The notes beneath the pieces were generated by a model. The model was not told the origin of the DNA, searched no databases, and saw nothing but the letters and a program-made list of their open reading frames with translations. 64,000 bases of DNA. Origin: Pseudomonas graminis. Lineage in GTDB: Bacteria; Pseudomonadota; Gammaproteobacteria; Pseudomonadales; Pseudomonadaceae. The DNA is taken from NCBI RefSeq assembly GCF_900111735.1, contig NZ_FOHW01000021.1, positions 1-64,000 of the forward strand. The letters are read 5' to 3'. Of the stretch, positions 53,189 through 60,880 are shown one piece after another. The number at the start of each line of letters is the position of its first letter. The first letter of the stretch is position 1. The position numbers and the translations under genes are program-made.

Positions 53189-53363
53189 GTAGCGTCTCCA
53201 GGTGGTGACCCTCGCAAAGGGCCTACCGGGTGAATGATTCAGATGAACGCGTGCCGACCGGGCAACGCGGCGCGGATTCTATCAAGAATCGACGACGGGC
53301 ACTCAGGGTCGTGATCAGCGTGAATGAGGCGGGGTCATCAAAGAGTTAGCAGCGACACCCAAC

Positions 53364-53452
53364 CTGTAGGAGCGCGCTTGCCGGCGATCACGGAGTGTCA
53401 GACATCGAGATGTACCAGACAAATCGTAGTCCCGGGCAAGCGCGCTCCTACA
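53364..53452. repeat. REP doublet between trhO and the BolA-family gene
   Basis: CTGTAGGAGCGCGCTTGCCG and the inverted CCCGGGCAAGCGCGCTCCTA then CA flank about 45 bases. It is the same REP type as at 515-541 and 11471-11559. Confidence 0.75.
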
Positions 53453-53463
53453 AAGGTCGCGCT

Positions 53464-53760
53464 TTAGTCGTGCCCACCCGCACAGGTCGGGGAAGACGGC
53501 GCGGCGCCGAGCTTCGCCCATTCTTCCGGGGTGTAGGTGTGCAGCGCCAGCGCGTGGAACTCACCCATCAGGCCACCGAGCAGGCCATAGACCTTCTGGT
53601 GACGCTTGACCGCGTTGAGGCCAGCGAACTGCTCGCTGACCACTACCGCCTTGTAGTGAGTGTCCGTGCCGCGACTGTGCATGTGGCTTTCATTGAGCAC
53701 CTGAAGGTACTCGGGCTGAAAGACCGTCAACGCGGATTCGATTCGCTGTTGCATGCTCAT
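53464..53760 (-). CDS. BolA-family protein
   Basis: 98 residues. The class II KH-like BolA fold is recognisable: LQVLNESHMHSRG, then HYKAVVVSEQFAGLNAVKRH, with the invariant His in GLMGEFHALALHTYTPEEW. BolA proteins bind [2Fe-2S] clusters with monothiol glutaredoxins and influence cell shape and biofilm. It ends with PTCAGGHD. The DUF2059 gene lies 12 bases upstream on the same strand, as in PA0856-PA0857. Confidence 0.9.
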   Translation of the reverse strand: MSMQQRIESALTVFQPEYLQVLNESHMHSRGTDTHYKAVVVSEQFAGLNAVKRHQKVYGLLGGLMGEFHALALHTYTPEEWAKLGAAPSSPTCAGGHD

Positions 53761-53772
53761 GTCAGGCTTCGC

Positions 53773-54309
53773 TTATGGCTTCTTGGCAGGAGCAGCCGGT
53801 GCAGCAGGCTTGGCGCCGGCCGGGGTCAGTTCCTTGGTCATGTCGGCGAGCAGCTTGTTGACCACAGGCACCGCGCTTTCCAGTTTGCTCTGGGTCAGCT
53901 GGAAGGACTGCTGGCTGATCTGCGGCATCTTGGCCTGGACTTTCTGGCCCAGTGGGGACTGGTAGAAGGCAACCAGGTCTTTCAGCTCGCTTTCGGTGAA
54001 GTTGGAGGTGTACAGCTTGACCATGTCAGGCTGCAGTTTTGGCCAGCTGATCACCTGATCCAGCGCGGCGTTGGCCTTGCCCTGATAGGTTTCGAGGGTG
54101 GCTTGCTTGGACGCAGGTGCTTTGGTTTCAGCGAAACGCTGAGCAAACATCTGCTGGACTTGCATGTAGACCGGCGCACCCAGTTGATCGGCGTGAGCCA
54201 GTTTGAGGAACGCTACAGCACTGGCTTCATGGCTGGCGGTATCGGCAAGAACCTGGCCGCTGGCACATACCAGAGCAACCGCAGCACAAATGGCACGAAG
54301 ACGGGTCAT
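53773..54309 (-). CDS. Secreted DUF2059 protein
   Basis: 178 residues with a signal peptide (about 1-22, VLA-D). The mature part is mostly helical: FTESELKDLVAFYQSPLGQK is the DUF2059 hallmark. The C-terminus is a low-complexity Ala/Pro/Lys tail (PAGAKPAAPAAPAKKP). The function is unknown. It precedes the BolA-family gene and is divergent from fumC, the arrangement seen at PA0854-PA0857. Confidence 0.85.
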   Translation of the reverse strand: MTRLRAICAAVALVCASGQVLADTASHEASAVAFLKLAHADQLGAPVYMQVQQMFAQRFAETKAPASKQATLETYQGKANAALDQVISWPKLQPDMVKLYTSNFTESELKDLVAFYQSPLGQKVQAKMPQISQQSFQLTQSKLESAVPVVNKLLADMTKELTPAGAKPAAPAAPAKKP

Positions 54310-54570
54310 CGAGTTTCCTTATCTAGCAAGCGAGGCAGAACCCCAAGGCCGGCCATTCTGCCCCGCTTTGCGCATTTCCCTCAACCCCTGAACCTACGAG
54401 CGGTTATCCCGAGGACCTGAAGGACTTCCCCACACGCAGGTTTAGGGCGACCGGCCCGGGCCTTTTGTCGCACACTGTCCGCACCTGTTCCGACCGCACA
54501 GCAGCCACGGGGAACCCACCGGCTCCCCCGGTTACTAAACTGCGCAAATCGATCTTAAGGAGAGAGTCCA

Positions 54571-55965
54571 GTGAGCCGTACCGAAACCGACAGCATAGGT
54601 CCGATCGAAGTCCCCGAAGACGCTTACTGGGGGGCGCAGACGCAACGCTCTCTGATCAATTTCGCCATTGGCCAGGAGCGCATGCCGCTGCCGGTGCTGC
54701 ACGCGCTGGCATTGATCAAAAAAGCCGCCGCCCGGGTCAATAACCGCAACGGCGACTTGCCCGCCGACATTGCCAACCTGATCGAGCAGTCCGCCGACGA
54801 GGTGCTGCACGGCCAGCTCGACGACCAGTTTCCCCTGGTGGTCTGGCAGACCGGCAGCGGCACGCAAAGCAACATGAACGTCAACGAAGTCATCGCCGGC
54901 CGTGCCAACGAGCTGGCGGGTGGAGTTCGCGGCGGCAAGTCGCCGGTTCACCCCAACGACCACGTCAATCGCTCGCAAAGCTCCAACGACTGCTTCCCCA
55001 CCGCGATGCACATCGCGGCCGTGCAGGCGGTGAAAGAGCAACTGCTGCCGGCAATCGCCGAACTGTCCAGCGGTCTGTCCGAGCAATCTTCGCGGCACAT
55101 GAAACTGGTGAAAACCGGCCGCACGCACATGATGGACGCCACGCCGATCACCTTCGGCCAAGAACTCTCGGCCTACGTCGCTCAACTCGATTACGCCGAA
55201 AAAAGCATCCGCGCCGCATTGCCAGCGGTGTGCGAACTGGCCCAGGGCGGCACCGCCGTCGGCACCGGTCTGAACTCGCCCCACGGCTTCGCCGAAGCAG
55301 TCGCCGCCGAACTGGCCGCGCTGTCCGGCCTGCCCTTCGTTACCGCGCCGAACAAGTTTGCCGCGCTGGCCGGCCATGAGCCGCTGACCGCGCTGTCCGG
55401 CGCACTGAAAACCCTGGCCGTGACCCTGATGAAGATCGCCAACGACCTGCGCCTTCTGGGTTCCGGCCCACGTGCGGGCCTGGCTGAAGTAAAGCTGCCG
55501 GCCAACGAGCCGGGCAGTTCGATCATGCCGGGCAAAGTCAACCCGACCCAGTGCGAGGCGCTGTCGATGCTGGCGTGTCAGGTCATGGGCAATGACACCA
55601 CGATCACCTTCGCCGCCAGTCAGGGCCACCTGCAGTTGAACGTGTTCAAGCCAGTGATCATCCACAACCTGCTGCAATCGATCCGCTTGCTCGGCGATGG
55701 CTGCCGCAACTTCAACGAGCACTGCATTGCCGGCATGGAACCGGATGCCGCCAAGATGGCCGAGCATCTGGAACGCGGCCTCATGCTGGTGACCGCGCTG
55801 AACCCGCACATCGGCTACGACAAATCAGCGCAGATCGCCAAAAAAGCCTACAGCGAAGGCCTGACCCTGCGCGAAGCGGCACTGCAACTGGGCTTCCTCA
55901 CCGACGCCGAGTTCGATGCCTGGGTGCGCCCGGAAAAAATGCTCGAGGCCGGCAGCAATGGCTGA
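54571..55965 (+). CDS. fumC: Class II fumarate hydratase
   Basis: 464 residues. It interconverts fumarate and malate without an iron-sulfur cluster, so it suits iron limitation or oxidative stress. The superfamily signature GSSIMPGKVNPTQCE is intact, as are TGSGTQSNMNVNEV and SSNDCFPTAMHIA. The start is GTG 54571 with AAGGAG eight bases upstream. It overlaps the next gene by eight bases. The bolA/DUF2059 context matches P. aeruginosa fumC2 (PA0854). Confidence 0.95.
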   Translation: MSRTETDSIGPIEVPEDAYWGAQTQRSLINFAIGQERMPLPVLHALALIKKAAARVNNRNGDLPADIANLIEQSADEVLHGQLDDQFPLVVWQTGSGTQSNMNVNEVIAGRANELAGGVRGGKSPVHPNDHVNRSQSSNDCFPTAMHIAAVQAVKEQLLPAIAELSSGLSEQSSRHMKLVKTGRTHMMDATPITFGQELSAYVAQLDYAEKSIRAALPAVCELAQGGTAVGTGLNSPHGFAEAVAAELAALSGLPFVTAPNKFAALAGHEPLTALSGALKTLAVTLMKIANDLRLLGSGPRAGLAEVKLPANEPGSSIMPGKVNPTQCEALSMLACQVMGNDTTITFAASQGHLQLNVFKPVIIHNLLQSIRLLGDGCRNFNEHCIAGMEPDAAKMAEHLERGLMLVTALNPHIGYDKSAQIAKKAYSEGLTLREAALQLGFLTDAEFDAWVRPEKMLEAGSNG

Positions 55966-56572
55966 ATCCATCAGCGGCGCCACGCCACTGGAAGGCTATG
56001 GCAAACGCATTTTGATGATCATCGCCACGCCGAAAAGCATCAGCCTCGGCCACGCGCTGGGCGAGGCCTATGCCCAGGGCGCGCGCAGTCAGGGTCATGT
56101 GGTGCGGGTGCTCAAGCTTGACGAAATGGAGTTTGACCCGGTGCTGCGCGGTGGCTATGAGTCAGCCCAGACACTGGAACACGATCTGCTTGTAGCTCAG
56201 CGCGAGGTGCACTGGGCGCAGCATCTGGTGTTCGTGTACCCCGTGTGGTGGGGCGGTTTGCCGAGCCTGCTCGGCGGATTCTTCGACCGGGTGTTCATGC
56301 CCGGTTTTGCCTTCAAGGCCCATGGCAGGCACCACCCTTCCAATGAGCTGTTGAAGGGCCGGACAGCCGAACTGCTGGTGACGATGGACACGCCGTCGCG
56401 CTACTTCCGCTGGGTCTTCAAAGCCCCGGCCCATCGGCAGATGGTCAGAACGATCCTTGAATTCTGCGGGATCAAGACCACACGGCTGACGGAGTTCTCG
56501 CCGGTGCGCACTTCTAGCGAAGAGCAGCGTCAGCAGTGGATTCGTCAGGCCGAGGCGCTGGGGAAACGCTGA
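55958..56572 (+). CDS. Flavodoxin-fold NAD(P)H-dependent oxidoreductase (quinone reductase-like)
   Basis: 204 residues from ATG 55958, inside the 3' end of fumC, with GAGG nine bases upstream. The flavodoxin-like segments ATPKSISLGHALGEAY and FVYPVWWGGLPSLLGGFFDR (the FMN loop and the typical P-x-W-W motif) place it with NQO/KefF-type reductases. TELLVTMDTPSRYFRW follows. The acceptor is unknown. Coupling with fumC suggests joint expression, not a shared reaction. Confidence 0.85.
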   Translation: MAESISGATPLEGYGKRILMIIATPKSISLGHALGEAYAQGARSQGHVVRVLKLDEMEFDPVLRGGYESAQTLEHDLLVAQREVHWAQHLVFVYPVWWGGLPSLLGGFFDRVFMPGFAFKAHGRHHPSNELLKGRTAELLVTMDTPSRYFRWVFKAPAHRQMVRTILEFCGIKTTRLTEFSPVRTSSEEQRQQWIRQAEALGKR

Positions 56573-56726
56573 AATCCGGTGCCCGCACTGCCAGGAACGC
56601 GGCGCGGGCTTGCAAGTTGATGGAACCGTTAAGAACGCTACTATTCAAATGCTCTGACTTACGCTGTGGCGACGCCTGTCGCCCCTTTAGATCATTCGCG
56701 TACCGACCCAATGCCCGGAGAAGGCC

Positions 56727-56948
56727 ATGTTAAGCAAGCGTGAACAAGATCCAGCCCCCACCGTTCGTTTTCGCAGCGACCGCGTTTCCCGTGTCAATGG
56801 CCTGTATTTCTTCAGCACGCGAGAAAATACCCTGGAAGGTCCCTTCATGAGCAAGGAAGACGCCGCGCGGGAAACCGAGGCTTACATCCGCCGCCTGCAG
56901 TCAGCCAGCCCTTATCAATCAGGCATGCCGTCCTCGCTTAACGGCTGA
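56727..56948 (+). CDS. DUF6316-type small protein
   Basis: 73 residues, soluble. VRFRSDRVSRVNGLYFFSTR followed by ENTLEGPF resembles the Pseudomonas small-protein family DUF6316, whose role is unknown. CGGAGAAGG precedes the ATG. Only 12 bases separate its stop from the convergent DTW gene. Confidence 0.75.
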   Translation: MLSKREQDPAPTVRFRSDRVSRVNGLYFFSTRENTLEGPFMSKEDAARETEAYIRRLQSASPYQSGMPSSLNG

Positions 56949-56960
56949 CTCAACCCGCCT

Positions 56961-57551
56961 TTACGAATGATTGCGGCGAAACGTCTCTTCGCCCATTGCC
57001 GCAATCTGTCCGTCGATCAGCGCATCGAACGGACGCAACAAGCCCTCGAATGACGTCTCCGGTTCCAGCGTGTGCAGCGCATGGACGATGGCCTCCAGCG
57101 TGGACAGCGCATCGGGACCCGGCGCCTTGCGCAATCGGTAGCGTGACGGCGGCGCATTCGTCAGCACCACTCTGGGCAGCGCCGCCAGCGACGGATTCAG
57201 GTGCAGCAGCTTGCGAGCCTTGCGCCAGGTGCCATCGGGCACGACGAGCAGCAACGGCACGTCCTCGCCACTGCTGGCCGTCAGCGCAATGGCCTCCTCC
57301 CCCGGGAACAGCAAACACGCTCGGTAACCGGGCCGACTCAGCCACTTCGGCAGATCCTCGAACACCTCCCCCACGTGCAACTCCGCGTTCATCAGGCCAA
57401 GGGCTGCAAGGCGCGCGGTGTTGAGTGCGTGATTGACTTCGCTGGGATGCTGCAGGATCAACACCCGCGTCCGGCTGCCCAACGCGGGAATCAGTCCGCA
57501 CAGGCAATGATCGGTCGGACGCAGGCAGCGTTCACAGCGGGCACGGGACAT
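56961..57551 (-). CDS. DTW-domain protein, tRNA-uridine aminocarboxypropyltransferase-like
   Basis: 196 residues. N-terminal cysteines RCERCLRPTDHCLCG and the central VVPDGTWRKARKLLHLNP place it in the DTW family. E. coli YfiP/TapT adds the aminocarboxypropyl group of SAM to uridine 47 in tRNA (acp3U). The D-x-T-W core reads DGTW. gbuR lies 10 bases upstream on the same strand, probably by chance. Confidence 0.87.
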   Translation of the reverse strand: MSRARCERCLRPTDHCLCGLIPALGSRTRVLILQHPSEVNHALNTARLAALGLMNAELHVGEVFEDLPKWLSRPGYRACLLFPGEEAIALTASSGEDVPLLLVVPDGTWRKARKLLHLNPSLAALPRVVLTNAPPSRYRLRKAPGPDALSTLEAIVHALHTLEPETSFEGLLRPFDALIDGQIAAMGEETFRRNHS

Positions 57552-57561
57552 CGTCGGCTTC

Positions 57562-58455
57562 CTACAGTGGATTGAGCTGCGCTTTCAGCAGATCGCGAAA
57601 GGTCTGGATCAGCGGCTCACGGCTGCGCCCGCGACGCAGAATCATCGAAAACGGCGCCTGATAGCCGAAGGTCGCTGGCAGCAAGACGCGCAGGTGCCCG
57701 GAATCCACCCACGATTGCGCGTAGTGCTCAGGCAAGTAACCAATGTAGGCGCCGGACAGCACCAGAATCAGCTGCGCTTCCATACTCTCGACAGTCGCGG
57801 CGCTGTGCTTGAAGCCGTGGCGGGCGAGTTCGGCCTGGCTCCAATAGCCGCGTCCGACCATGCGCTGTTGGGTGATGACCGGTTCGGGAATGCGCCGTTC
57901 GGTATACAGCGCGTGGCGGTTGCTGCAGTACAGCCAGTGCTGCTCGCGGTACAGCGGCTGATAGAGCAGGCCGTTCATGCGGGTGGAGAACGATCCGATC
58001 GCCAGGTCCAGGCGGTTGTCCAGCACGCCCAGCTGTAGTTCGTACGGACTCATCACGGCAAGGTGCAAATGCACGGCCGGATGCTCCGCACTGTAGGCGC
58101 CGATGACTTCCGCAAAGGGCAAGGCACGGTCACTGACCGTCGAGTCCAGCACCCCGAGATTGAGCGTGCCGCGCAGTTCGCCCTTGAGCGCAGCGGCGTA
58201 GAGCTCGAAGCCTTCCAGTTCGCCGAGCAGGCGCAGGGTTTCCTGATGAAACAGCTCGCCTTTGCTGGTCAGGCTGAACCCGCCGCGCCCGCGATGACAG
58301 AGCACGATGCCTAACGCAGCTTCAAGCTGGCTCATGTAGGTACTGATCGCCGACGTCGAGAGATTGAGCTCTTGTTGAGCGCTGGCAAAGCCCTGATGGC
58401 GCACGACGCAGGCGAAGATGCGTAGCAATTTGAGGTCGGGGAGCGCGCTGGCCAT
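57562..58455 (-). CDS. gbuR: LysR-family regulator GbuR-like
   Basis: 297 residues: winged helix-turn-helix at about 5-65 (FASAQQELNLSTSAISTYMS) and a LysR effector domain beyond 90. It diverges from gbuA, the arrangement of gbuR (PA1422) and gbuA (PA1421) in P. aeruginosa, where the regulator responds to 4-guanidinobutyrate. GGAAG precedes ATG 58455. The 167-base divergent region has no obvious LysR box. Confidence 0.85.
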   Translation of the reverse strand: MASALPDLKLLRIFACVVRHQGFASAQQELNLSTSAISTYMSQLEAALGIVLCHRGRGGFSLTSKGELFHQETLRLLGELEGFELYAAALKGELRGTLNLGVLDSTVSDRALPFAEVIGAYSAEHPAVHLHLAVMSPYELQLGVLDNRLDLAIGSFSTRMNGLLYQPLYREQHWLYCSNRHALYTERRIPEPVITQQRMVGRGYWSQAELARHGFKHSAATVESMEAQLILVLSGAYIGYLPEHYAQSWVDSGHLRVLLPATFGYQAPFSMILRRGRSREPLIQTFRDLLKAQLNPL

Positions 58456-58622
58456 GGGGCTTCCAGGGTGTGTTTTCCGCGCAGCTTACCCGATACTTCA
58501 GGAATATCTGAACTAAGTATTTCGCCTGGCCGATTGTTCGCGGCGGGCCCGGTCAACAGAATCGGGGCCATGCCGGAAGCCCGCTTCCGCCCCTTTTTGA
58601 TTACCACCGATGAGGCATTCCC

Positions 58623-59573
58623 GTGGACAAGATTTTCCATCAACCACTGGGCGGCAACGAAATGCCGCGCTTCGCCGGCATTGCCACCATGATGCGCTTG
58701 CCGCACCTGCAAACGGCGGCCGGTCTGGATGCAGCCTTCGTCGGCGTGCCGCTGGACATCGGCACGTCCCTGCGCGCCGGCACTCGATTTGGTCCGCGGG
58801 AGATCCGCGCCGAATCGGTGATGATTCGCCCCTACAACATGGCCACCGGTGCCGCCCCTTTTGATTCGCTGTCAGTGGCGGACATCGGCGACGTGGCAAT
58901 CAACACGTTCAATCTGCTGGATGCCGTACGCATCATCGAGGAGGCCTACGACGGTTTTCTCGAGCACGGCATCATCCCGCTGACCCTCGGCGGCGACCAC
59001 ACCATCACGCTGCCCATCCTGCGCGCCATGAAGAAGAAACACGGCAAGGTCGGGTTGGTGCACATCGACGCCCATGCGGACGTCAACGATCACATGTTCG
59101 GCGAGAAGATCGCCCACGGCACCACCTTCCGCCGGGCAGTGGAGGAAGGCCTGCTGGATTGCGATCGCGTGGTTCAGATCGGTTTGCGTGCCCAGGGTTA
59201 TACCGCAGAAGATTTCAACTGGAGCCGCAAGCAAGGATTCCGCGTGGTCCAGGCCGAGGAGTGCTGGCACAAATCGCTGGCCCCGCTGATGGCCGAGGTG
59301 CGTGAGAAAGTGGGCGGCGGTCCGGTGTACCTGAGTTTCGACATTGACGGCATTGACCCGGCCTGGGCGCCGGGCACTGGCACCCCGGAGATCGGCGGGC
59401 TGACCACCATTCAGGCGATCGAGATCATTCGTGGGTGCCAGGGGCTGGACCTGATCGGCTGCGACCTTGTCGAAGTCTCGCCGCCCTACGACACCACCGG
59501 CAACACCTCGTTGCTGGGCGCCAACCTGCTCTATGAAATGCTCTGCGTGCTGCCCGGCGTCGCGCACCGCTGA
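58623..59573 (+). CDS. gbuA: Guanidinobutyrase (ureohydrolase)
   Basis: 316 residues. It splits 4-guanidinobutyrate to GABA and urea, an end of arginine catabolism. The two-manganese site is complete: His126 (GGDHTIT), Asp149, His151 and Asp153 (HIDAHADV) and the SFDIDGIDPAWAPG motif. The N-terminus (MDKIFHQPLGGNEMPR) is almost that of P. aeruginosa GbuA as I remember it, which separates it from agmatinase. GTG 58623 has GAGG eight bases upstream. A permease and a GbuR-like regulator are nearby. Confidence 0.9.
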   Translation: MDKIFHQPLGGNEMPRFAGIATMMRLPHLQTAAGLDAAFVGVPLDIGTSLRAGTRFGPREIRAESVMIRPYNMATGAAPFDSLSVADIGDVAINTFNLLDAVRIIEEAYDGFLEHGIIPLTLGGDHTITLPILRAMKKKHGKVGLVHIDAHADVNDHMFGEKIAHGTTFRRAVEEGLLDCDRVVQIGLRAQGYTAEDFNWSRKQGFRVVQAEECWHKSLAPLMAEVREKVGGGPVYLSFDIDGIDPAWAPGTGTPEIGGLTTIQAIEIIRGCQGLDLIGCDLVEVSPPYDTTGNTSLLGANLLYEMLCVLPGVAHR

Positions 59574-60157
59574 CAGATTGAATTTGAGCCACCGGCCCCT
59601 TCCCGGCTAAAGCCGGTGCCACAAAGTGTGTGCGCTGCGCCAATAAGGCCAGACGCGCTGCTTTAGTGCGGCCGGGCGCGCTGCTTTTTAGTGGGACCGG
59701 CTTCAGCCGGGAAGAGGCCCGTATGAGCACCCTCGATTTTGCGGCGTGACGCCTGACGCCTTCCCGGCTAAAGCCGGTCCCACAATGGGTGTGCTGCGTC
59801 AATAAGGCCAGACGCGCTGATTTGGCAGGGCCGGGCGCGCTGCTTTTTAGTGGGACCGGCTTCAGCCGGGAAGAGGCCCGTATGAGCACCCTCGATTTTG
59901 CGGAGTGACGCCTGACGCCTTCCCGGCTAAAGCCGGTCCCACAATGGGTGTGCTGCATCGGGCGCGCCGTTACAAAAAATCACCACACACCTGTCATTCA
60001 TCCCTTGCAAACTTGGGCTAGCCTTAATCACAGACCGCCGGTGTTGCGCATCGCAGCGCAGGTTTCTCAGGGTGGTTGCTCATCGGGCATTCCTGCCACA
60101 ACCCTCTGTATTTTGATGTTGGGGTGATTACCACTTGAGTCAAAGCAGAGGCCTGCC
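59574..60157. other. Intergenic region dominated by a 159-bp repeat array
   Basis: The stretch from 59586 to 59960 is repeat. The rest (59961-60157) is AT-richer and should hold the promoter of the ACP-like gene. An imperfect GGGTGGTTG/CCACAACCC hairpin lies near 60071-60102. The minus-strand frame 59425-59958 runs through the repeats and gbuA and is not a gene. Confidence 0.7.
59586..59960. repeat. Array of 159-bp REP-containing units
   Basis: GTGGGACCGGCTTCAGCCGG starts at 59691 and again at 59850, a period of 159. Each is followed by GAAGAGGCCCGTATGAGCAC, CCTCGATTTTGCGG, and the inverted arm CCTTCCCGGCTAAAGCCGGT. A degraded partial unit precedes (59586-59690). The arms are the same REP type as in the 130-bp array at 6111-6660, but the spacers are unrelated. 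So the same REP core has been amplified twice in different contexts. Confidence 0.9.
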
Positions 60158-60448
60158 ATGAAGCGGAGCGAAGTCAGACAACATGTTATCGACACGATCG
60201 GGAAGATCCTCGTCGACAAAACCCTGATTCAGGAAGAGGAGGATGTGACGCTGAGTGCGCTCGAGCTGGATGAAGACGACTTCACTGAATTTTTTTCGAT
60301 TCTGCAACGCGACTTTGGCATTGCCCTTCCCAATCAGATCAAGGCCGGTATCGCAGGGATGTCAGCGCATTCACCCTATGGCCAGCTGACGTTGCAAGGT
60401 CTGATTGACCTGATCCTCACGGAGAAGAAACAAAGCACTCACCATTGA
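60158..60448 (+). CDS. Acyl-carrier-protein-like protein without the carrier serine
   Basis: 96 residues. Length, acidity and helix spacing match an acyl carrier protein: VRQHVIDTIGKILVD (helix 1), LSALELDEDDFTEFFSILQRDFG around the usual attachment loop, and LTLQGLIDLIL (helix 4). Where ACPs have D-S-L the sequence is D-E-D, so 4'-phosphopantetheine cannot be attached there. GAGG precedes the ATG. It stands alone, followed by a strong terminator. A structural or regulatory role is possible but unproven. Confidence 0.7.
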   Translation: MKRSEVRQHVIDTIGKILVDKTLIQEEEDVTLSALELDEDDFTEFFSILQRDFGIALPNQIKAGIAGMSAHSPYGQLTLQGLIDLILTEKKQSTHH

Positions 60449-60514
60449 GCCGCAAGCGGGATCGATTCAGAAGCGTGTCTGCGGCGAAAAGGAGGATTGA
60501 CCGAACGGTCGGGG

Positions 60515-60553
60515 AAAGCGGAGCGGGCTATCGAGCGATAGCGCCGCTTTTTC
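60515..60553 (+). terminator. Rho-independent terminator of the ACP-like gene
   Basis: GCGG-x-GC-x-GCTATCG-AGC-GATAGC-x-CCGC followed by TTTTTC: a long GC stem with an U-tract on the plus strand, about 70 bases past the stop. On the minus strand it is about 20-60 bases past the PA1414-like stop and could serve it too. Confidence 0.7.
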
Positions 60554-60572
60554 AACGCGTCTTGCCAAGCAC

Positions 60573-60698
60573 CTAGCGCCGTGGACGACGACGCTCATCA
60601 TCATTGGTGCGCACGGGAATCGGTTGCAGCTTTGGCTCTTCAATCAGCCCGAGCGCGACGCCTACATCGTGGAGCCATTCTTGCAGTTTGCTGTTCAT
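60573..60698 (-). CDS. PA1414-like 41-residue protein / small RNA locus
   Basis: A 42-codon frame that standard length cut-offs miss: MNSKLQEWLHDVGVALGLIE, then EPKLQPIPVRTNDDERRRPR and a final R. AGGGGG lies six bases upstream of the ATG, an excellent ribosome site. The sequence agrees with the small P. aeruginosa gene PA1414 as I remember it. That transcript is strongly induced by low oxygen and includes the small RNA SicX. It lies close to gbuA there too (PA1421). A TATGAT -10-like hexamer is at 60755-60760 (minus strand). I found no convincing Anr box. Confidence 0.75.
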   Translation of the reverse strand: MNSKLQEWLHDVGVALGLIEEPKLQPIPVRTNDDERRRPRR

Positions 60699-60880
60699 AT
60701 AACGCCCCCTTCAGGGAAATACTCGGCAGCCAATCTCCGGACTGCCTGTAGCAGATCATAGTGCTAAGGCGCACTTTACGCCTGCTACCGAGTGTCGCGG
60801 CAGGAATTTTTTGCCCTGCATGACGTTGTGACATTGCAAATCGAACAATCGAGGACTTCACGCGACAAACGGCAGTGCCG

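Noticed and set aside
58527..58542. Sigma-54 promoter before gbuA (TGGCCGATTGTTCGCG)
   Set aside because: GG and GC are correctly spaced, but four other consensus bases are wrong.
59425..59958. 177-codon minus-strand frame
   Set aside because: Runs through the 159-bp repeats and antisense to the gbuA 3' end; its repeated peptide reflects DNA repeats.
60699..60880. Anr (FNR-type) box upstream of the PA1414-like gene
   Set aside because: No TTGAT-N4-ATCAA or near match was found; the nearest, TCGATTGTTCGATT, lacks the needed symmetry.
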